NCBI GenBank assembly: GCA_900552525.1
Contig: UNSK01000054.1
Location: 1-11,661, forward strand
Reading direction: 5' to 3'
DNA from: Candidatus Gastranaerophilales bacterium
Lineage (GTDB): Bacteria; Cyanobacteriota; Vampirovibrionia; Gastranaerophilales; Gastranaerophilaceae
DNA length: 11,661 nucleotides
Every line of letters starts with the position of its first letter. Position 1 is the stretch's first letter. The notes beneath the pieces were generated by a model. That model had not been told where the DNA came from. It made no database searches and saw only the letters and a list, made by a program, of their open reading frames with translations. Of this stretch, positions 1 to 7,023 are shown piece after piece. The position numbers and the translations under genes are program-made.

Positions 1-273
1 TATACCTAAGGCTAAGCCAAGTGGTCCCAAAGTAGTGCCTGTTTCCATAGCACCATGGATTAGTAAGTGACCAAAAGAAGTAATTGGTATTAGAGCTCCT
101 GCTCCAGCATATAAAACTATTCGATCATAGATACCTGCTATATCAAGGAAGGCACCTATTACAACAAAGAGACTAGTTACATGACCCGGGGTTAGTTTGG
201 TATTATCTAATATTAACTGAGCTATCATACATACTAAACCACAAAATAGAAAAGCATAAACATAAGTCATCAT
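1..273 (-). CDS. spoVAE: Stage V sporulation protein AE (SpoVAE/SpoVAEb), 3' end beyond window
   Basis: Translating the minus strand from ATG at 273-271 gives 91 residues open to the window edge. They start MMTYVYAFLFCGL and include AQLILDNTKLTPGH, an aliphatic stretch ending DIAGIYDR, AGAGALIPITSFGHLL and a Gly-rich tail. This order matches the SpoVAE family: a small integral membrane protein of the SpoVA channel that moves dipicolinic acid into the forespore and out of germinating spores. At least two hydrophobic segments are visible (about residues 3-20 and 31-50). The family is roughly 115-140 residues, so about a quarter is missing beyond base 1. A strong GGAGG (283-287) lies inside the last codons of the upstream SpoVAD ORF, 9 bases before the ATG. 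Only one base separates that ORF's stop codon from this ATG, as in a coupled operon. The gene order AD then AE is the standard spoVA order. Surprising beside the Gram-negative-type genes further right. Confidence 0.85.
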   Translation of the reverse strand, partial: MMTYVYAFLFCGLVCMIAQLILDNTKLTPGHVTSLFVVIGAFLDIAGIYDRIVLYAGAGALIPITSFGHLLIHGAMETGTTLGPLGLALGI

Positions 274-274
274 A

Positions 275-2812
275 TTATATTACCTCCAAACTAATGGCAT
301 TAGCTATACTAGGTATTGATTCTTTTTGAAATGTAAAAGTTGGTGAAAAGACAGCTCCAGTTGGTACTATTAATACTTTCTTATATTTTTTCTTTAACAT
401 TTCTTTATATATATAACTAAATACTACTAGTGGCAAGCAAGCTGGTCCTGATGCTCCCGCTAAGACGGGTTGTCTATCTAAATCATAAAGCATTGTACCA
501 CAGTCGTTATAGTTATCATTAAGCTCAATATTATATTTAGTCATCATATAATCTTTAAGTATATTCTTACCATATATTCCTAAGTCACCTGTTAAGATAA
601 GATCATAATATGAGATATCTCTCTTGGTATCTTTTAAATGGTTATATATTACATCTCCTGCTGCTGGGGCCATTACTGCTCCCATATGATTTACATCTGT
701 AGTACCCATATCTACTACTTTACCAATAGTCGCGGATTCTACTTTAACTTTACTCTTTTTGTTACTAAGTAAGATACTTACTCCTCCTGTTGAAGTAAAA
801 GTAGCAGTCTTTGGTTTAGGTGTTCCATACTCAGTAGGATTTCTAAATTGTTTTTCAGCAGCCATATTATGACTTGAAGTAGATACTAATATTCTTTTAG
901 CAAAGCCTCCTTCGATATAAGTACTTCCTATAGCTAGTCCTTCCCCACTAGTAGAACAAGCTTCAAATATACCAAGAAAAGGGATATTAAATTCTCTAGC
1001 CATATAGTTAGAAGCTGCGATTTGATTTTGTAAATCTCCAGATATTAATAAATCGATATCTTCTTCTTTTAATAACCCTTTTTGAGTTAATTTTTGCGCA
1101 AGGTATTTTCTGGCATTTGTTGGAAGAGCGTTAAGAATAGTCAATGAATCTGTAGCTCCGATGACATATTTTTCTAATGCCTTTTTCAACATAGGAGATT
1201 TTTCGAAAAATTCTTTAATTATAGCTAATCTATCCTGATTATTAGCAGCTTCGCTCATTTTTTCATTTAAAGTATTTGCTGTTTTGATAGGATTTGTTGT
1301 ATTATTTTTTTCAACTTTAAAACTCTGTTTGTTATCTGTTGTCATAATTTGCTGACGTAGAGCTGTCAATCTTGAAGTATCAACATTTTCTCTAGTTGCA
1401 AATCCTAAATCAGGAGTTGTATCTTCTTTTTCTGTATTTGTCTGTACAGGAGCTTTTAGTTCGGCATCACTTCCTGAAGCTACAGTTGAATAATTACCGT
1501 TTGTGGCTTTATCCATTGTCTTTGTAAACTGTTCTTTGCTGGTAGTTGTCAAGGCATTAGGATTTTTTTCGATATATTCGTTAATCTGATTTAGAATATC
1601 TTTGTAATCAGGAACTTCATAAGCATCTTTATTTAAGTCGCTCAAGTGAAGTTCTTTAAATTCATCTGATAAGAATTTATTTTCTTGAACACCTATAAAT
1701 TCACCGGCAGATACAGCTTTGATAAAGTTTTGTCTTTCAATTAATAACTGTTTTTCAGCATCTGTTAATTCTGGCTCAACGCCTTCAGCTTCAGCCTTTT
1801 TAAGTTTTTGATCAAGAGCTTCTAAAGCATCTTTATTCTTTTCAAACCATTCAGCACGTGCGTTGTCATAGTCTTCATGAGCCTGTGTTCTATCTTCTTC
1901 AGACTGGTTTTCTGCAATCAGTGCACTTGCGGCTGTTACATCATCTTCGCTCATAACTTGACCGTCAGCATCCGGGGTGGTGGTAAGTTCTTTTATGTAT
2001 TCAGGAGAACCAGCTTCTGCTGCAACTGCTTGTCTTGTTTTATCTGTTTTACAGCTGGCAAATAATGCTTCTAAACCTTTTAGTCTGTTTCTTTGATATA
2101 ATGTTTGCACAACTTCAAGGAAGAGGGCTTTTTCCTGCTCAGAAGAGTTGATTAACAATCTGCCAAATGTTTGCAGCTGTAGTTTAATATCTTTTTCACT
2201 AGGATTGCTTTCTGCATATTTAATAATTTGTCTGAAATATCTTCTGATTGCTCTCTTTATTTGAGGCTCTGGGGTATTTTCTAATGTTGCATCTTTTGGT
2301 AAGCAGCCAGAAGCAATTAACCTATCTATTAATGAATGCTTTTCGTGTGTGCTGTTATGCTTTTTAAAGCCTTCAATTGTCCATCCGGTAGAAACTGCAA
2401 TAAAATAATCATTGCTAAGTTTTGAAACCTGATTTAAGTCGATTTTTCCATCAACTATTGAATCTTTAATTGCTGTTTCAAGACATTCTACATACATTTT
2501 TACAGCTTTTTCTTTATCAGGAATTTTTGCAAGCTGTTCATCTGTTAGATTGCAAACCTTTTGAATTAACGGATTTTTCTTTAAATCTTCTACAGTTAGT
2601 CCGTATTTTTTGAATTTTTCACAAATTTTTTCAAGAATTTTATCTATTTCAGTTGAGATATTTTTATTTTCTTTATTTCCATTTTCAACATTTTGAGGCT
2701 GCTTCGCATCATAAATTGAATTTTGAGCAGATGTTTTCTGTCCGCTCTGTGAAGCTTGCGGTTTATAAGTTCTTTCAGTTGTATTTACATTATTACTTAC
2801 ATTTGTGCCCAT
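275..2812 (-). CDS. Chimeric ORF: unknown N-terminal protein joined to truncated SpoVAD
   Basis: An 845-codon ORF with a GAGG ribosome binding site (2820-2823) 7 bases before ATG. Residues 1-570 are unrecognised: no signal peptide or membrane segment, a polar Asn/Gln/Ser/Lys-rich first 50 residues, then mostly helix. A charged, probably coiled-coil stretch lies at about 303-365 and a Thr/Asn/Asp-rich linker at 420-525. Residues ~574-845 are clearly SpoVAD, the soluble thiolase-fold, dipicolinate-binding component of the SpoVA channel. Visible motifs are KEEDIDLLISGDLQNQI (582-598), EACSTSGEG with the thiolase-type Cys619, TSSHN (His648), AEKQFRNPTEYG, GKVVDMGTTD, MAPAAGD, LTGDLG, NDCGTMLYD (769-777) and QKESIPSIANA. 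Family SpoVAD is ~340 residues, and its first ~75 are absent here, replaced by the foreign sequence. The domain is otherwise complete and is followed directly by spoVAE. It may be an assembly chimera, a gene fusion after transfer, or a broken spoVAD fused by deletion. I am sure of the SpoVAD homology but not of the ORF being one natural protein. Confidence 0.7.
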   Translation of the reverse strand: MGTNVSNNVNTTERTYKPQASQSGQKTSAQNSIYDAKQPQNVENGNKENKNISTEIDKILEKICEKFKKYGLTVEDLKKNPLIQKVCNLTDEQLAKIPDKEKAVKMYVECLETAIKDSIVDGKIDLNQVSKLSNDYFIAVSTGWTIEGFKKHNSTHEKHSLIDRLIASGCLPKDATLENTPEPQIKRAIRRYFRQIIKYAESNPSEKDIKLQLQTFGRLLINSSEQEKALFLEVVQTLYQRNRLKGLEALFASCKTDKTRQAVAAEAGSPEYIKELTTTPDADGQVMSEDDVTAASALIAENQSEEDRTQAHEDYDNARAEWFEKNKDALEALDQKLKKAEAEGVEPELTDAEKQLLIERQNFIKAVSAGEFIGVQENKFLSDEFKELHLSDLNKDAYEVPDYKDILNQINEYIEKNPNALTTTSKEQFTKTMDKATNGNYSTVASGSDAELKAPVQTNTEKEDTTPDLGFATRENVDTSRLTALRQQIMTTDNKQSFKVEKNNTTNPIKTANTLNEKMSEAANNQDRLAIIKEFFEKSPMLKKALEKYVIGATDSLTILNALPTNARKYLAQKLTQKGLLKEEDIDLLISGDLQNQIAASNYMAREFNIPFLGIFEACSTSGEGLAIGSTYIEGGFAKRILVSTSSHNMAAEKQFRNPTEYGTPKPKTATFTSTGGVSILLSNKKSKVKVESATIGKVVDMGTTDVNHMGAVMAPAAGDVIYNHLKDTKRDISYYDLILTGDLGIYGKNILKDYMMTKYNIELNDNYNDCGTMLYDLDRQPVLAGASGPACLPLVVFSYIYKEMLKKKYKKVLIVPTGAVFSPTFTFQKESIPSIANAISLEVI
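1070..1105. other. Probable fusion or assembly junction between unknown protein and SpoVAD
   Basis: SpoVAD similarity begins near codon 574-580 of the minus-strand ORF, i.e. around base 1080-1095. To its left (lower coordinates) valine is encoded by GTA in 13 of 16 cases and GTT in 1, and isoleucine by ATT in 3 of 22. To its right, within the same ORF, valine is GTT in 13 of 24 and GTA in 9 (my hand counts). The join sits in an A-rich coding stretch (AACTCAAAAAGG on the minus strand), where microhomology joining or mis-assembly is easy. No repeat, attachment site or insertion sequence is visible there. Confidence 0.55.
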
Positions 2813-2873
2813 CTTAATACCTCATATGTATAAAGTATATAAATTTTTGCAAATTTCAGGCTTTAAAAAATCT

Positions 2874-2896
2874 GTTACATAACTTAATGATGTAAC
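2874..2896. repeat. Inverted repeat GTTACAT-N9-ATGTAAC in divergent intergenic region
   Basis: Two perfect 7-base arms (2874-2880 and 2890-2896) are separated by 9 bases. A third copy of the half-site, TTGTAAC, follows at 2900-2906. The cluster lies between the minus-strand ORF starting at 2812 and the small plus-strand ORF at 2991, about 60-90 bases from either start, where an operator for a dimeric regulator could sit. I could not place a convincing promoter for either gene around it. It may also be chance in AT-rich DNA. Confidence 0.35.
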
Positions 2897-2990
2897 GATT
2901 TGTAACAATGTCTTTTAAAATCCTAAAGTTTTTTTGAAAAATGCCGTTATACATGATGTAAGGTTAAGCACATTATAAGGAGTATAGATT

Positions 2991-3119
2991 ATGTATGCAA
3001 TGTGGCCCGGATGTTATAGTTTCAGAGATGAAATCAAAATTTTTGCATTGTGGCTTAAGGAGCAGACAGAAGCCTTCATTTTAAAAGTTTATGAAATAGA
3101 CCGTCTTTTGCACGGTTAA
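2991..3119 (+). CDS. Small ORF, 42 residues, unknown function
   Basis: The reading frame runs from ATG 2991 to TAA 3117-3119. A near-ideal AAGGAG (2977-2982) sits 8 bases before the ATG, and an intrinsic terminator (3164-3195) follows 45 bases after the stop, so it looks like a complete one-gene transcription unit. The product begins MYAMWPGCYSFRDEIK and ends KVYEIDRLLHG. It has three aromatic residues and one Cys in its first ten, then an amphipathic helix-like middle (FALWLKEQTEAFILKVYEI). There is no signal peptide and no clear membrane span. I do not recognise the family. The alternative is that the transcript acts as a small RNA and the frame is incidental, but the quality and spacing of the ribosome binding site argue for translation. 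Confidence 0.55.
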   Translation: MYAMWPGCYSFRDEIKIFALWLKEQTEAFILKVYEIDRLLHG

Positions 3120-3163
3120 AAAAGATTTAGTTATAATTTCTCTCTTTCTCTCGTAAAAATTTT

Positions 3164-3195
3164 AGCTTGCAGTTTATTCTGCAAGCTTTTGTTTT
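3164..3195 (+). terminator. Intrinsic terminator after the small ORF
   Basis: A perfect 9-bp stem AGCTTGCAG / CTGCAAGCT (3164-3172 with 3179-3187) has a 6-base loop TTTATT and is followed by TTTGTTTT. It separates the small ORF transcript from the amidase promoter downstream. On the minus strand the stem is also followed by a T-rich stretch, so weak bidirectional use is possible. Confidence 0.8.
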
Positions 3196-3214
3196 ACTTA
3201 TACTCCTTTCCTAA

Positions 3215-3243
3215 TTTACTTTTATTTTCGATTTTGATAGAAT
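3215..3243 (+). promoter_or_regulatory. Putative sigma-70-type promoter for the amidase-murI operon
   Basis: A -35-like TTTACT (3215-3220) and a -10-like TAGAAT (3238-3243) are separated by exactly 17 bases. They lie just after the terminator at 3164-3195 and 35 bases before the amidase ATG. The predicted start of transcription, near 3250, leaves a short leader that contains GGAG at 3262-3265. The hexamers are imperfect, so this rests mainly on position and spacing. Confidence 0.4.
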
Positions 3244-3278
3244 TATATTGAGGATTTGGGCGGAGTTCTGTTTTAAAA

Positions 3279-5189
3279 ATGAAGAGAATATTTTTTCTTA
3301 TAATATTATTTATAGTATTTTTATTTCAGACTTGTGCAGTATTTGCAGAGCCTTCTAAAGTTATGTCGTTGAATTATGATGATAATTCTGCGCTGGTTTA
3401 TCTTAATATTATGGAATCTTCAGAGGGGCTCCAAAAAGAATTTAAGTATTCAAAGCTTGAAAATCCTAACAGGATTTATTTTGATATAGAAAATTCTGTG
3501 TTAATAGGCGGTAAACAGCAGCTTATATTTGAAAAATCAAATATTAAAGAGATTAAACTCTCTCAATTTACAACAAATCCGGATGTAGTTAGGGCTGTTA
3601 TTACGTTTGAAGAAGGGGTTGATACTTCAAAAATCAAGTTGATTAATGTAAATGGAAATATTGTTGTAAAATGCGGAAAATTAGCCTTAACGAATGATTA
3701 TTTTAACCCAATATATGAAGAGAAAGCTGAAAATTTGACCTATTCAAGTGTTGCAGTAAATTCTCAGGTTGTGCAAAAGGTTACAATCCCCCAGAATACA
3801 GTAAATGCATCAAACTCGGTTATTGCTGATATCCAGCAGGCGTTTGAAAATTCTACACTTAATAATTCTGACGGAAAAACATATGATTCGGTTGTTTCTA
3901 TTGATTTATCTTCAGATTTAAAGCTTCGAACCAAGTATTATATAAATGGATATTATATAAAAAACGGAGGTTTGCTGGTAAGCGGGCTGGGGCAGATTAC
4001 TGCTTCAAAAATGTTTTATCTGGACAGCCCAAAGCGTGTTGTTATAGATATGCCTAATACTTTTGTTGATACAAAAATTAGGAATAAAGAGCTTAAAATT
4101 TGTCCTGATGGTTCGTGTAAGGATGTGGCAAAAATAGGCCAATTTGAATATAACAAAGCAAGGCTTGTTGTCACAACAGACAAACCGGAAAAATATATTC
4201 CTGTGTTTTCTGCGGATGCACAGTCTTTGCTTTTTATTAATGCAGATAAATTAAAACACACTGATTTAGTAAACTGTGTGGCAAATTTAGGTAAAGGGTA
4301 TGTGCGTAAGATAGATAATAAAACAAATGAACTGATTTTGTCTTTTACTAACCCTGTAGTGCACTCTATTCTTAGAGATGATAAGGGTTTAAATATTTAT
4401 CTATTCAATGTAAAAAGCTATAATGAGCTAGATTTAATTAAAACTCTTCAAAATACGTACTATAAAGAACTGACCTTTTCTTTGCTTCCGCAGATAGGCG
4501 TCAGAGCATCAATGAGCTTAAATGAGAGTGATGTTGTAAAAATTGACCAGAGTGTAGATGGCAAAGCAATAAAAATTACTATTACTCAAGGGGTTGTTAA
4601 TGTTAAGGATACTCCAGTTGTTACTGCTCCTGTTAAAAAGCCTTCTACAAAAGGTAAAGTTGTTCTTGATGCAGGCCACGGGGGAAGCGATTATGGTGCA
4701 ATAAGAGAAGGTATCAATGAAAAAGATATTACTCTGGATGTTACGCAAAGAGTGGCATCAATATTAAAGTCGAAAGGGTATAAAGTTGCGCTTACGCGTG
4801 TAGATGATAAATATGTATCGCTTCAGGAAAGAGTGGAATTTTCAGAGAATGAAGCGCCGGAAATATTTGTCAGCATTCATGTTAACTCCGCAGTTGCAGT
4901 TGAACCTAAGGGTATAGAAACGCATTATTATCACGATTACAGCAAAGAGCTGGCCAAAACAGTTCATGCTCATTTAATTAAAGGTATAGATACAAAAGAT
5001 AGAGGCTTGTTTAAGTCTAAGTTTTATGTTATAAATCATACGACTGTTCCTGCAATCCTTGTAGAAATGGGCTTCATTTCTAATGATGAGGAGCGTGCTG
5101 CGCTTGTAACAGATTCAAGAAAGCAGAAAACTGCAAAAGCAATAGCTGAGGGTATAATTGAGTACATTAAATCACAACAATCTAAATAA
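3279..5189 (+). CDS. N-acetylmuramoyl-L-alanine amidase with AMIN domains (Amidase_3), exported
   Basis: A zinc amidase that cuts the bond between N-acetylmuramic acid and L-alanine in peptidoglycan, releasing stem peptides during septum splitting and wall turnover. Residues 1-23 are a signal peptide (MKR, a long hydrophobic core, then TCAVFA before EPSK). Two AMIN-like beta domains, which target such enzymes to the wall, lie at about 25-135 (LENPNRIYFDIENSVL, 60-75) and 205-320 (LDSPKRVVIDMPNTFV, 248-263, and ARLVVTTDKP). A third AMIN-like repeat may occupy 335-440. A Pro/Lys/Thr linker (445-458) leads to the Amidase_3 domain at 459-632. There VLDAGHGGSDYGA supplies zinc ligand His467, NEKDITL supplies Glu481, SIHVN supplies His534, and VEMGFISN holds the catalytic Glu596. 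All expected residues are present. The only good ribosome binding site, GGAG at 3262-3265, is 13 bases from the ATG, slightly far. murI overlaps its 3' end. It resembles amidases of the AmiC type; the precise name is not certain. Confidence 0.93.
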   Translation: MKRIFFLIILFIVFLFQTCAVFAEPSKVMSLNYDDNSALVYLNIMESSEGLQKEFKYSKLENPNRIYFDIENSVLIGGKQQLIFEKSNIKEIKLSQFTTNPDVVRAVITFEEGVDTSKIKLINVNGNIVVKCGKLALTNDYFNPIYEEKAENLTYSSVAVNSQVVQKVTIPQNTVNASNSVIADIQQAFENSTLNNSDGKTYDSVVSIDLSSDLKLRTKYYINGYYIKNGGLLVSGLGQITASKMFYLDSPKRVVIDMPNTFVDTKIRNKELKICPDGSCKDVAKIGQFEYNKARLVVTTDKPEKYIPVFSADAQSLLFINADKLKHTDLVNCVANLGKGYVRKIDNKTNELILSFTNPVVHSILRDDKGLNIYLFNVKSYNELDLIKTLQNTYYKELTFSLLPQIGVRASMSLNESDVVKIDQSVDGKAIKITITQGVVNVKDTPVVTAPVKKPSTKGKVVLDAGHGGSDYGAIREGINEKDITLDVTQRVASILKSKGYKVALTRVDDKYVSLQERVEFSENEAPEIFVSIHVNSAVAVEPKGIETHYYHDYSKELAKTVHAHLIKGIDTKDRGLFKSKFYVINHTTVPAILVEMGFISNDEERAALVTDSRKQKTAKAIAEGIIEYIKSQQSK

Positions 5190-5964
5190 CAGACCTGTAG
5201 GATTTTTTGATTCAGGAGTCGGAGGTTTATCCGTATATGCAAGATTTAAACACCTTTTACCTGTAGAAAATACTTTGTACTACGGTGATTTAGCACATAT
5301 GCCTTATGGTGATAAGACAAAAGAAGAGCTTGTCAGCTATGCAAGAACGATTCTTGATTTTTATAAGTTAAAAGGTGTAAAAGCTGTTGTAATTGCTTGT
5401 AATACATCTTCTGCACAAGCATACGATATAATCAAAGAAGAGTACGGGTTTAAAATTTATCCGATAATTCAATCCTGTGCCAAAGTTATTGCTTCTATGA
5501 AAGTGAATAGAATAGGTGTTTTTGCAACTCAGGCCACTGTAAACTCTGGAGCGTATAAAAAAGAATTAATGAAGTATAATTCTGCTCTGGAAGTATGTGA
5601 ACTTGCCTGCCCTGATTGGGTTCCGATAGTGGAGAGCGGGAATTATGATAATCCGGAATCTATAGCTGCTGTAGAGATGCATGTAGAGGAGATGCTCAAA
5701 TTTGCACCTGATAAAATAATTCTTGGATGTACTCATTACCCTTATTTGATGTCTTTGTTAACAAAGTTTGCTCCCAAGGAGCTATTTATAGATCCTGCGA
5801 AAATTTTTGTTGAATACATAAAGAATGATTTTGAAAGTTTAGGTCTTTTAAACAATTCGCAAACAGCCGGTTATGAGAAGATGTTCGTAAGTGCTAACCC
5901 TGAAAGCTTTACCGAGCATTCAAAAATTTTCTACGAACTTCACAAAACTCCTGAGCTGGCCTAA
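5158..5964 (+). CDS. murI: Glutamate racemase (MurI)
   Basis: This cytoplasmic, cofactor-independent enzyme interconverts L- and D-glutamate, supplying D-Glu for the second position of the peptidoglycan stem peptide. At 268 residues it has the family's normal length. The two-cysteine catalytic pair is in place: Cys81 in ACNTSSA and Cys191 in LGCTHYPYL. The substrate loop GFFDSGVGGLSV (Asp18, Ser19) and YYGDLAHMPYG also match. Translation must begin at the TTG at 5158. An in-frame TAA immediately precedes it, no ATG or GTG occurs before the essential DSG motif, and GAGGG (5148-5152) sits 5 bases upstream. The start lies inside the last 32 bases of the amidase gene, so the two are probably translationally coupled and co-transcribed. 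The 3' end overlaps the convergent tsaD stop by four bases (5961-5964). Confidence 0.95.
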   Translation: MSTLNHNNLNNRPVGFFDSGVGGLSVYARFKHLLPVENTLYYGDLAHMPYGDKTKEELVSYARTILDFYKLKGVKAVVIACNTSSAQAYDIIKEEYGFKIYPIIQSCAKVIASMKVNRIGVFATQATVNSGAYKKELMKYNSALEVCELACPDWVPIVESGNYDNPESIAAVEMHVEEMLKFAPDKIILGCTHYPYLMSLLTKFAPKELFIDPAKIFVEYIKNDFESLGLLNNSQTAGYEKMFVSANPESFTEHSKIFYELHKTPELA

Positions 5965-6989
5965 GCACGGGAAAATACTTCAACATTAATATCATCAAAT
6001 GTGTTATTAAAGAAGTATGCAGATGACGCAACCATAGAAGCATTGTCAGTACAGTATTTCATAATTGGAGCGTAAACATCATAACCTTCCTCTTTTAAGC
6101 TGAAAATCTTTTTCCTTATTTCAGAGTTTGCAGCAACCCCGCCGGCGAGAACAACCTGCTTATATCCTGTTTCCTCCAGAGCGTGTTTAACCTTTTTAAA
6201 AAGTGTTGAAGAAACACATTCCTGAAAACTTGCACAAATATCATTAACAGGCATTTCTTTTCCGTCAAAGCTTTTAACAAGTCTGAGTACAGCAGTTTTA
6301 AGCCCGCTGAAACTAAAATCATACCCGCCGACTTTAGCTTCTGGAAGCTTGAATGCGTGCGGATTTCCAATTTGTGCCAGCTTATCCAGCTTAGGTCCTC
6401 CGGGATAAGGCAGTCCGATTAGGCGCGCAACTTTATCATAAGCTTCTCCTACTGCATCATCAATAGTTTCTCCAATAATTTCCATTTCAGAGAAAGAACT
6501 TACTTTTATAATTTGTGTATGACCGCCGCTTACAAGAAGTGCAATAAACGGAGGTTCCAGATTTGTGTCAATAAAATTTGCTGCCAGATGTGCATTTAGG
6601 TGGTTAACTCCGATAAAAGGTTTATCATATGCTAATGCAAGGGTTTTAGCAGCATTCATTCCTACCAGAAGACAGCCGACAAGCCCCGGACCTACTGTAC
6701 TTGCAAAAGCTGTGACATCTTTTCCTGTTACACCTGCCTGCTTAAATGTTTCATCAATGACAACATTTATTGCTTCAAGATGTTCTCTTGCTGCAATCTC
6801 AGGGATTACCCCGCCAAATTCTTCGTGAATTTTTATTTGTGATGCAACTACATTGGCAATTACTTCTCGTCCGCCTTTTACAATAGCACAGGCCGTTTCA
6901 TCACAGCTGGATTCTATTGCCATAATTAATGAATTTTCATTTAATGTAACAGGTTCGTTACTGAATAATTTATACTTTGTCTTGTTCAT
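5961..6989 (-). CDS. tsaD: tRNA N6-adenosine threonylcarbamoyltransferase (TsaD)
   Basis: TsaD transfers the threonylcarbamoyl group from TC-AMP to A37 of tRNAs that read ANN codons, working in the cytoplasm with TsaB and TsaE. Motifs (numbering from this ATG): MAIESSCDETACAIV near the start, FGGVIPEIAAREH, STVGPGLVGCLLVG, NHLNAHLAA with metal ligands His130 and His134, VSGGHT, DDAVGEAYDKVARLIGL, YPGGP, FSFSGLKTAV, LAGGVAAN, and YCTDNASM with metal ligand Asp315. Length is 342, within the family range. I chose ATG 6989-6987 rather than an in-frame TTG at 7007: a perfect TATAAT at 6998-7003 would place the transcription start at about this ATG, downstream of the TTG. No Shine-Dalgarno sequence is seen before either start. 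About 20 residues precede the conserved core, a little more than usual. It runs against the flanking plus-strand genes and converges with murI without a terminator between them. Confidence 0.93.
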   Translation of the reverse strand: MNKTKYKLFSNEPVTLNENSLIMAIESSCDETACAIVKGGREVIANVVASQIKIHEEFGGVIPEIAAREHLEAINVVIDETFKQAGVTGKDVTAFASTVGPGLVGCLLVGMNAAKTLALAYDKPFIGVNHLNAHLAANFIDTNLEPPFIALLVSGGHTQIIKVSSFSEMEIIGETIDDAVGEAYDKVARLIGLPYPGGPKLDKLAQIGNPHAFKLPEAKVGGYDFSFSGLKTAVLRLVKSFDGKEMPVNDICASFQECVSSTLFKKVKHALEETGYKQVVLAGGVAANSEIRKKIFSLKEEGYDVYAPIMKYCTDNASMVASSAYFFNNTFDDINVEVFSRA

Positions 6990-6997
6990 AGTAATAT

Positions 6998-7003
6998 TAT
7001 AGT
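6998..7003 (-). promoter_or_regulatory. Putative -10 box for tsaD; possibly leaderless transcript
   Basis: Read on the minus strand, TATAAT matches the consensus -10 perfectly and is followed, after 8 bases, by the tsaD ATG (6989). Initiation 7-9 bases downstream would yield an mRNA with almost no 5' leader, consistent with the absence of a ribosome binding site. The -35 region is poor (ATTCAA or TTCAAT at 16-17 bases spacing), so support rests on the -10 and its position. Confidence 0.4.
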
Positions 7004-7023
7004 ACAAAATAAAATGAATTGAA

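Noticed and set aside
1877..2065. 62-codon plus-strand ORF opposite the large minus-strand gene
   Set aside because: Cys/Phe-rich low-quality translation, fully antisense to a long coding frame, with no ribosome binding site: a shadow frame.
1600..2470. EF-hand-like loops in the unknown protein (near residues 117-128, 279-290 and 392-403)
   Set aside because: TPDADGQVMSED is the best, but each loop misses key ligand positions and no paired helices are evident. Too weak to call calcium binding.
6565..6828. 87-codon plus-strand ORF within tsaD
   Set aside because: Antisense to strongly conserved TsaD motifs; no ribosome binding site or recognisable family.
6990..7007. TTG start for tsaD adding six residues
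   Set aside because: No ribosome binding site, and a perfect -10 box overlaps this stretch; the ATG at 6989 fits better.
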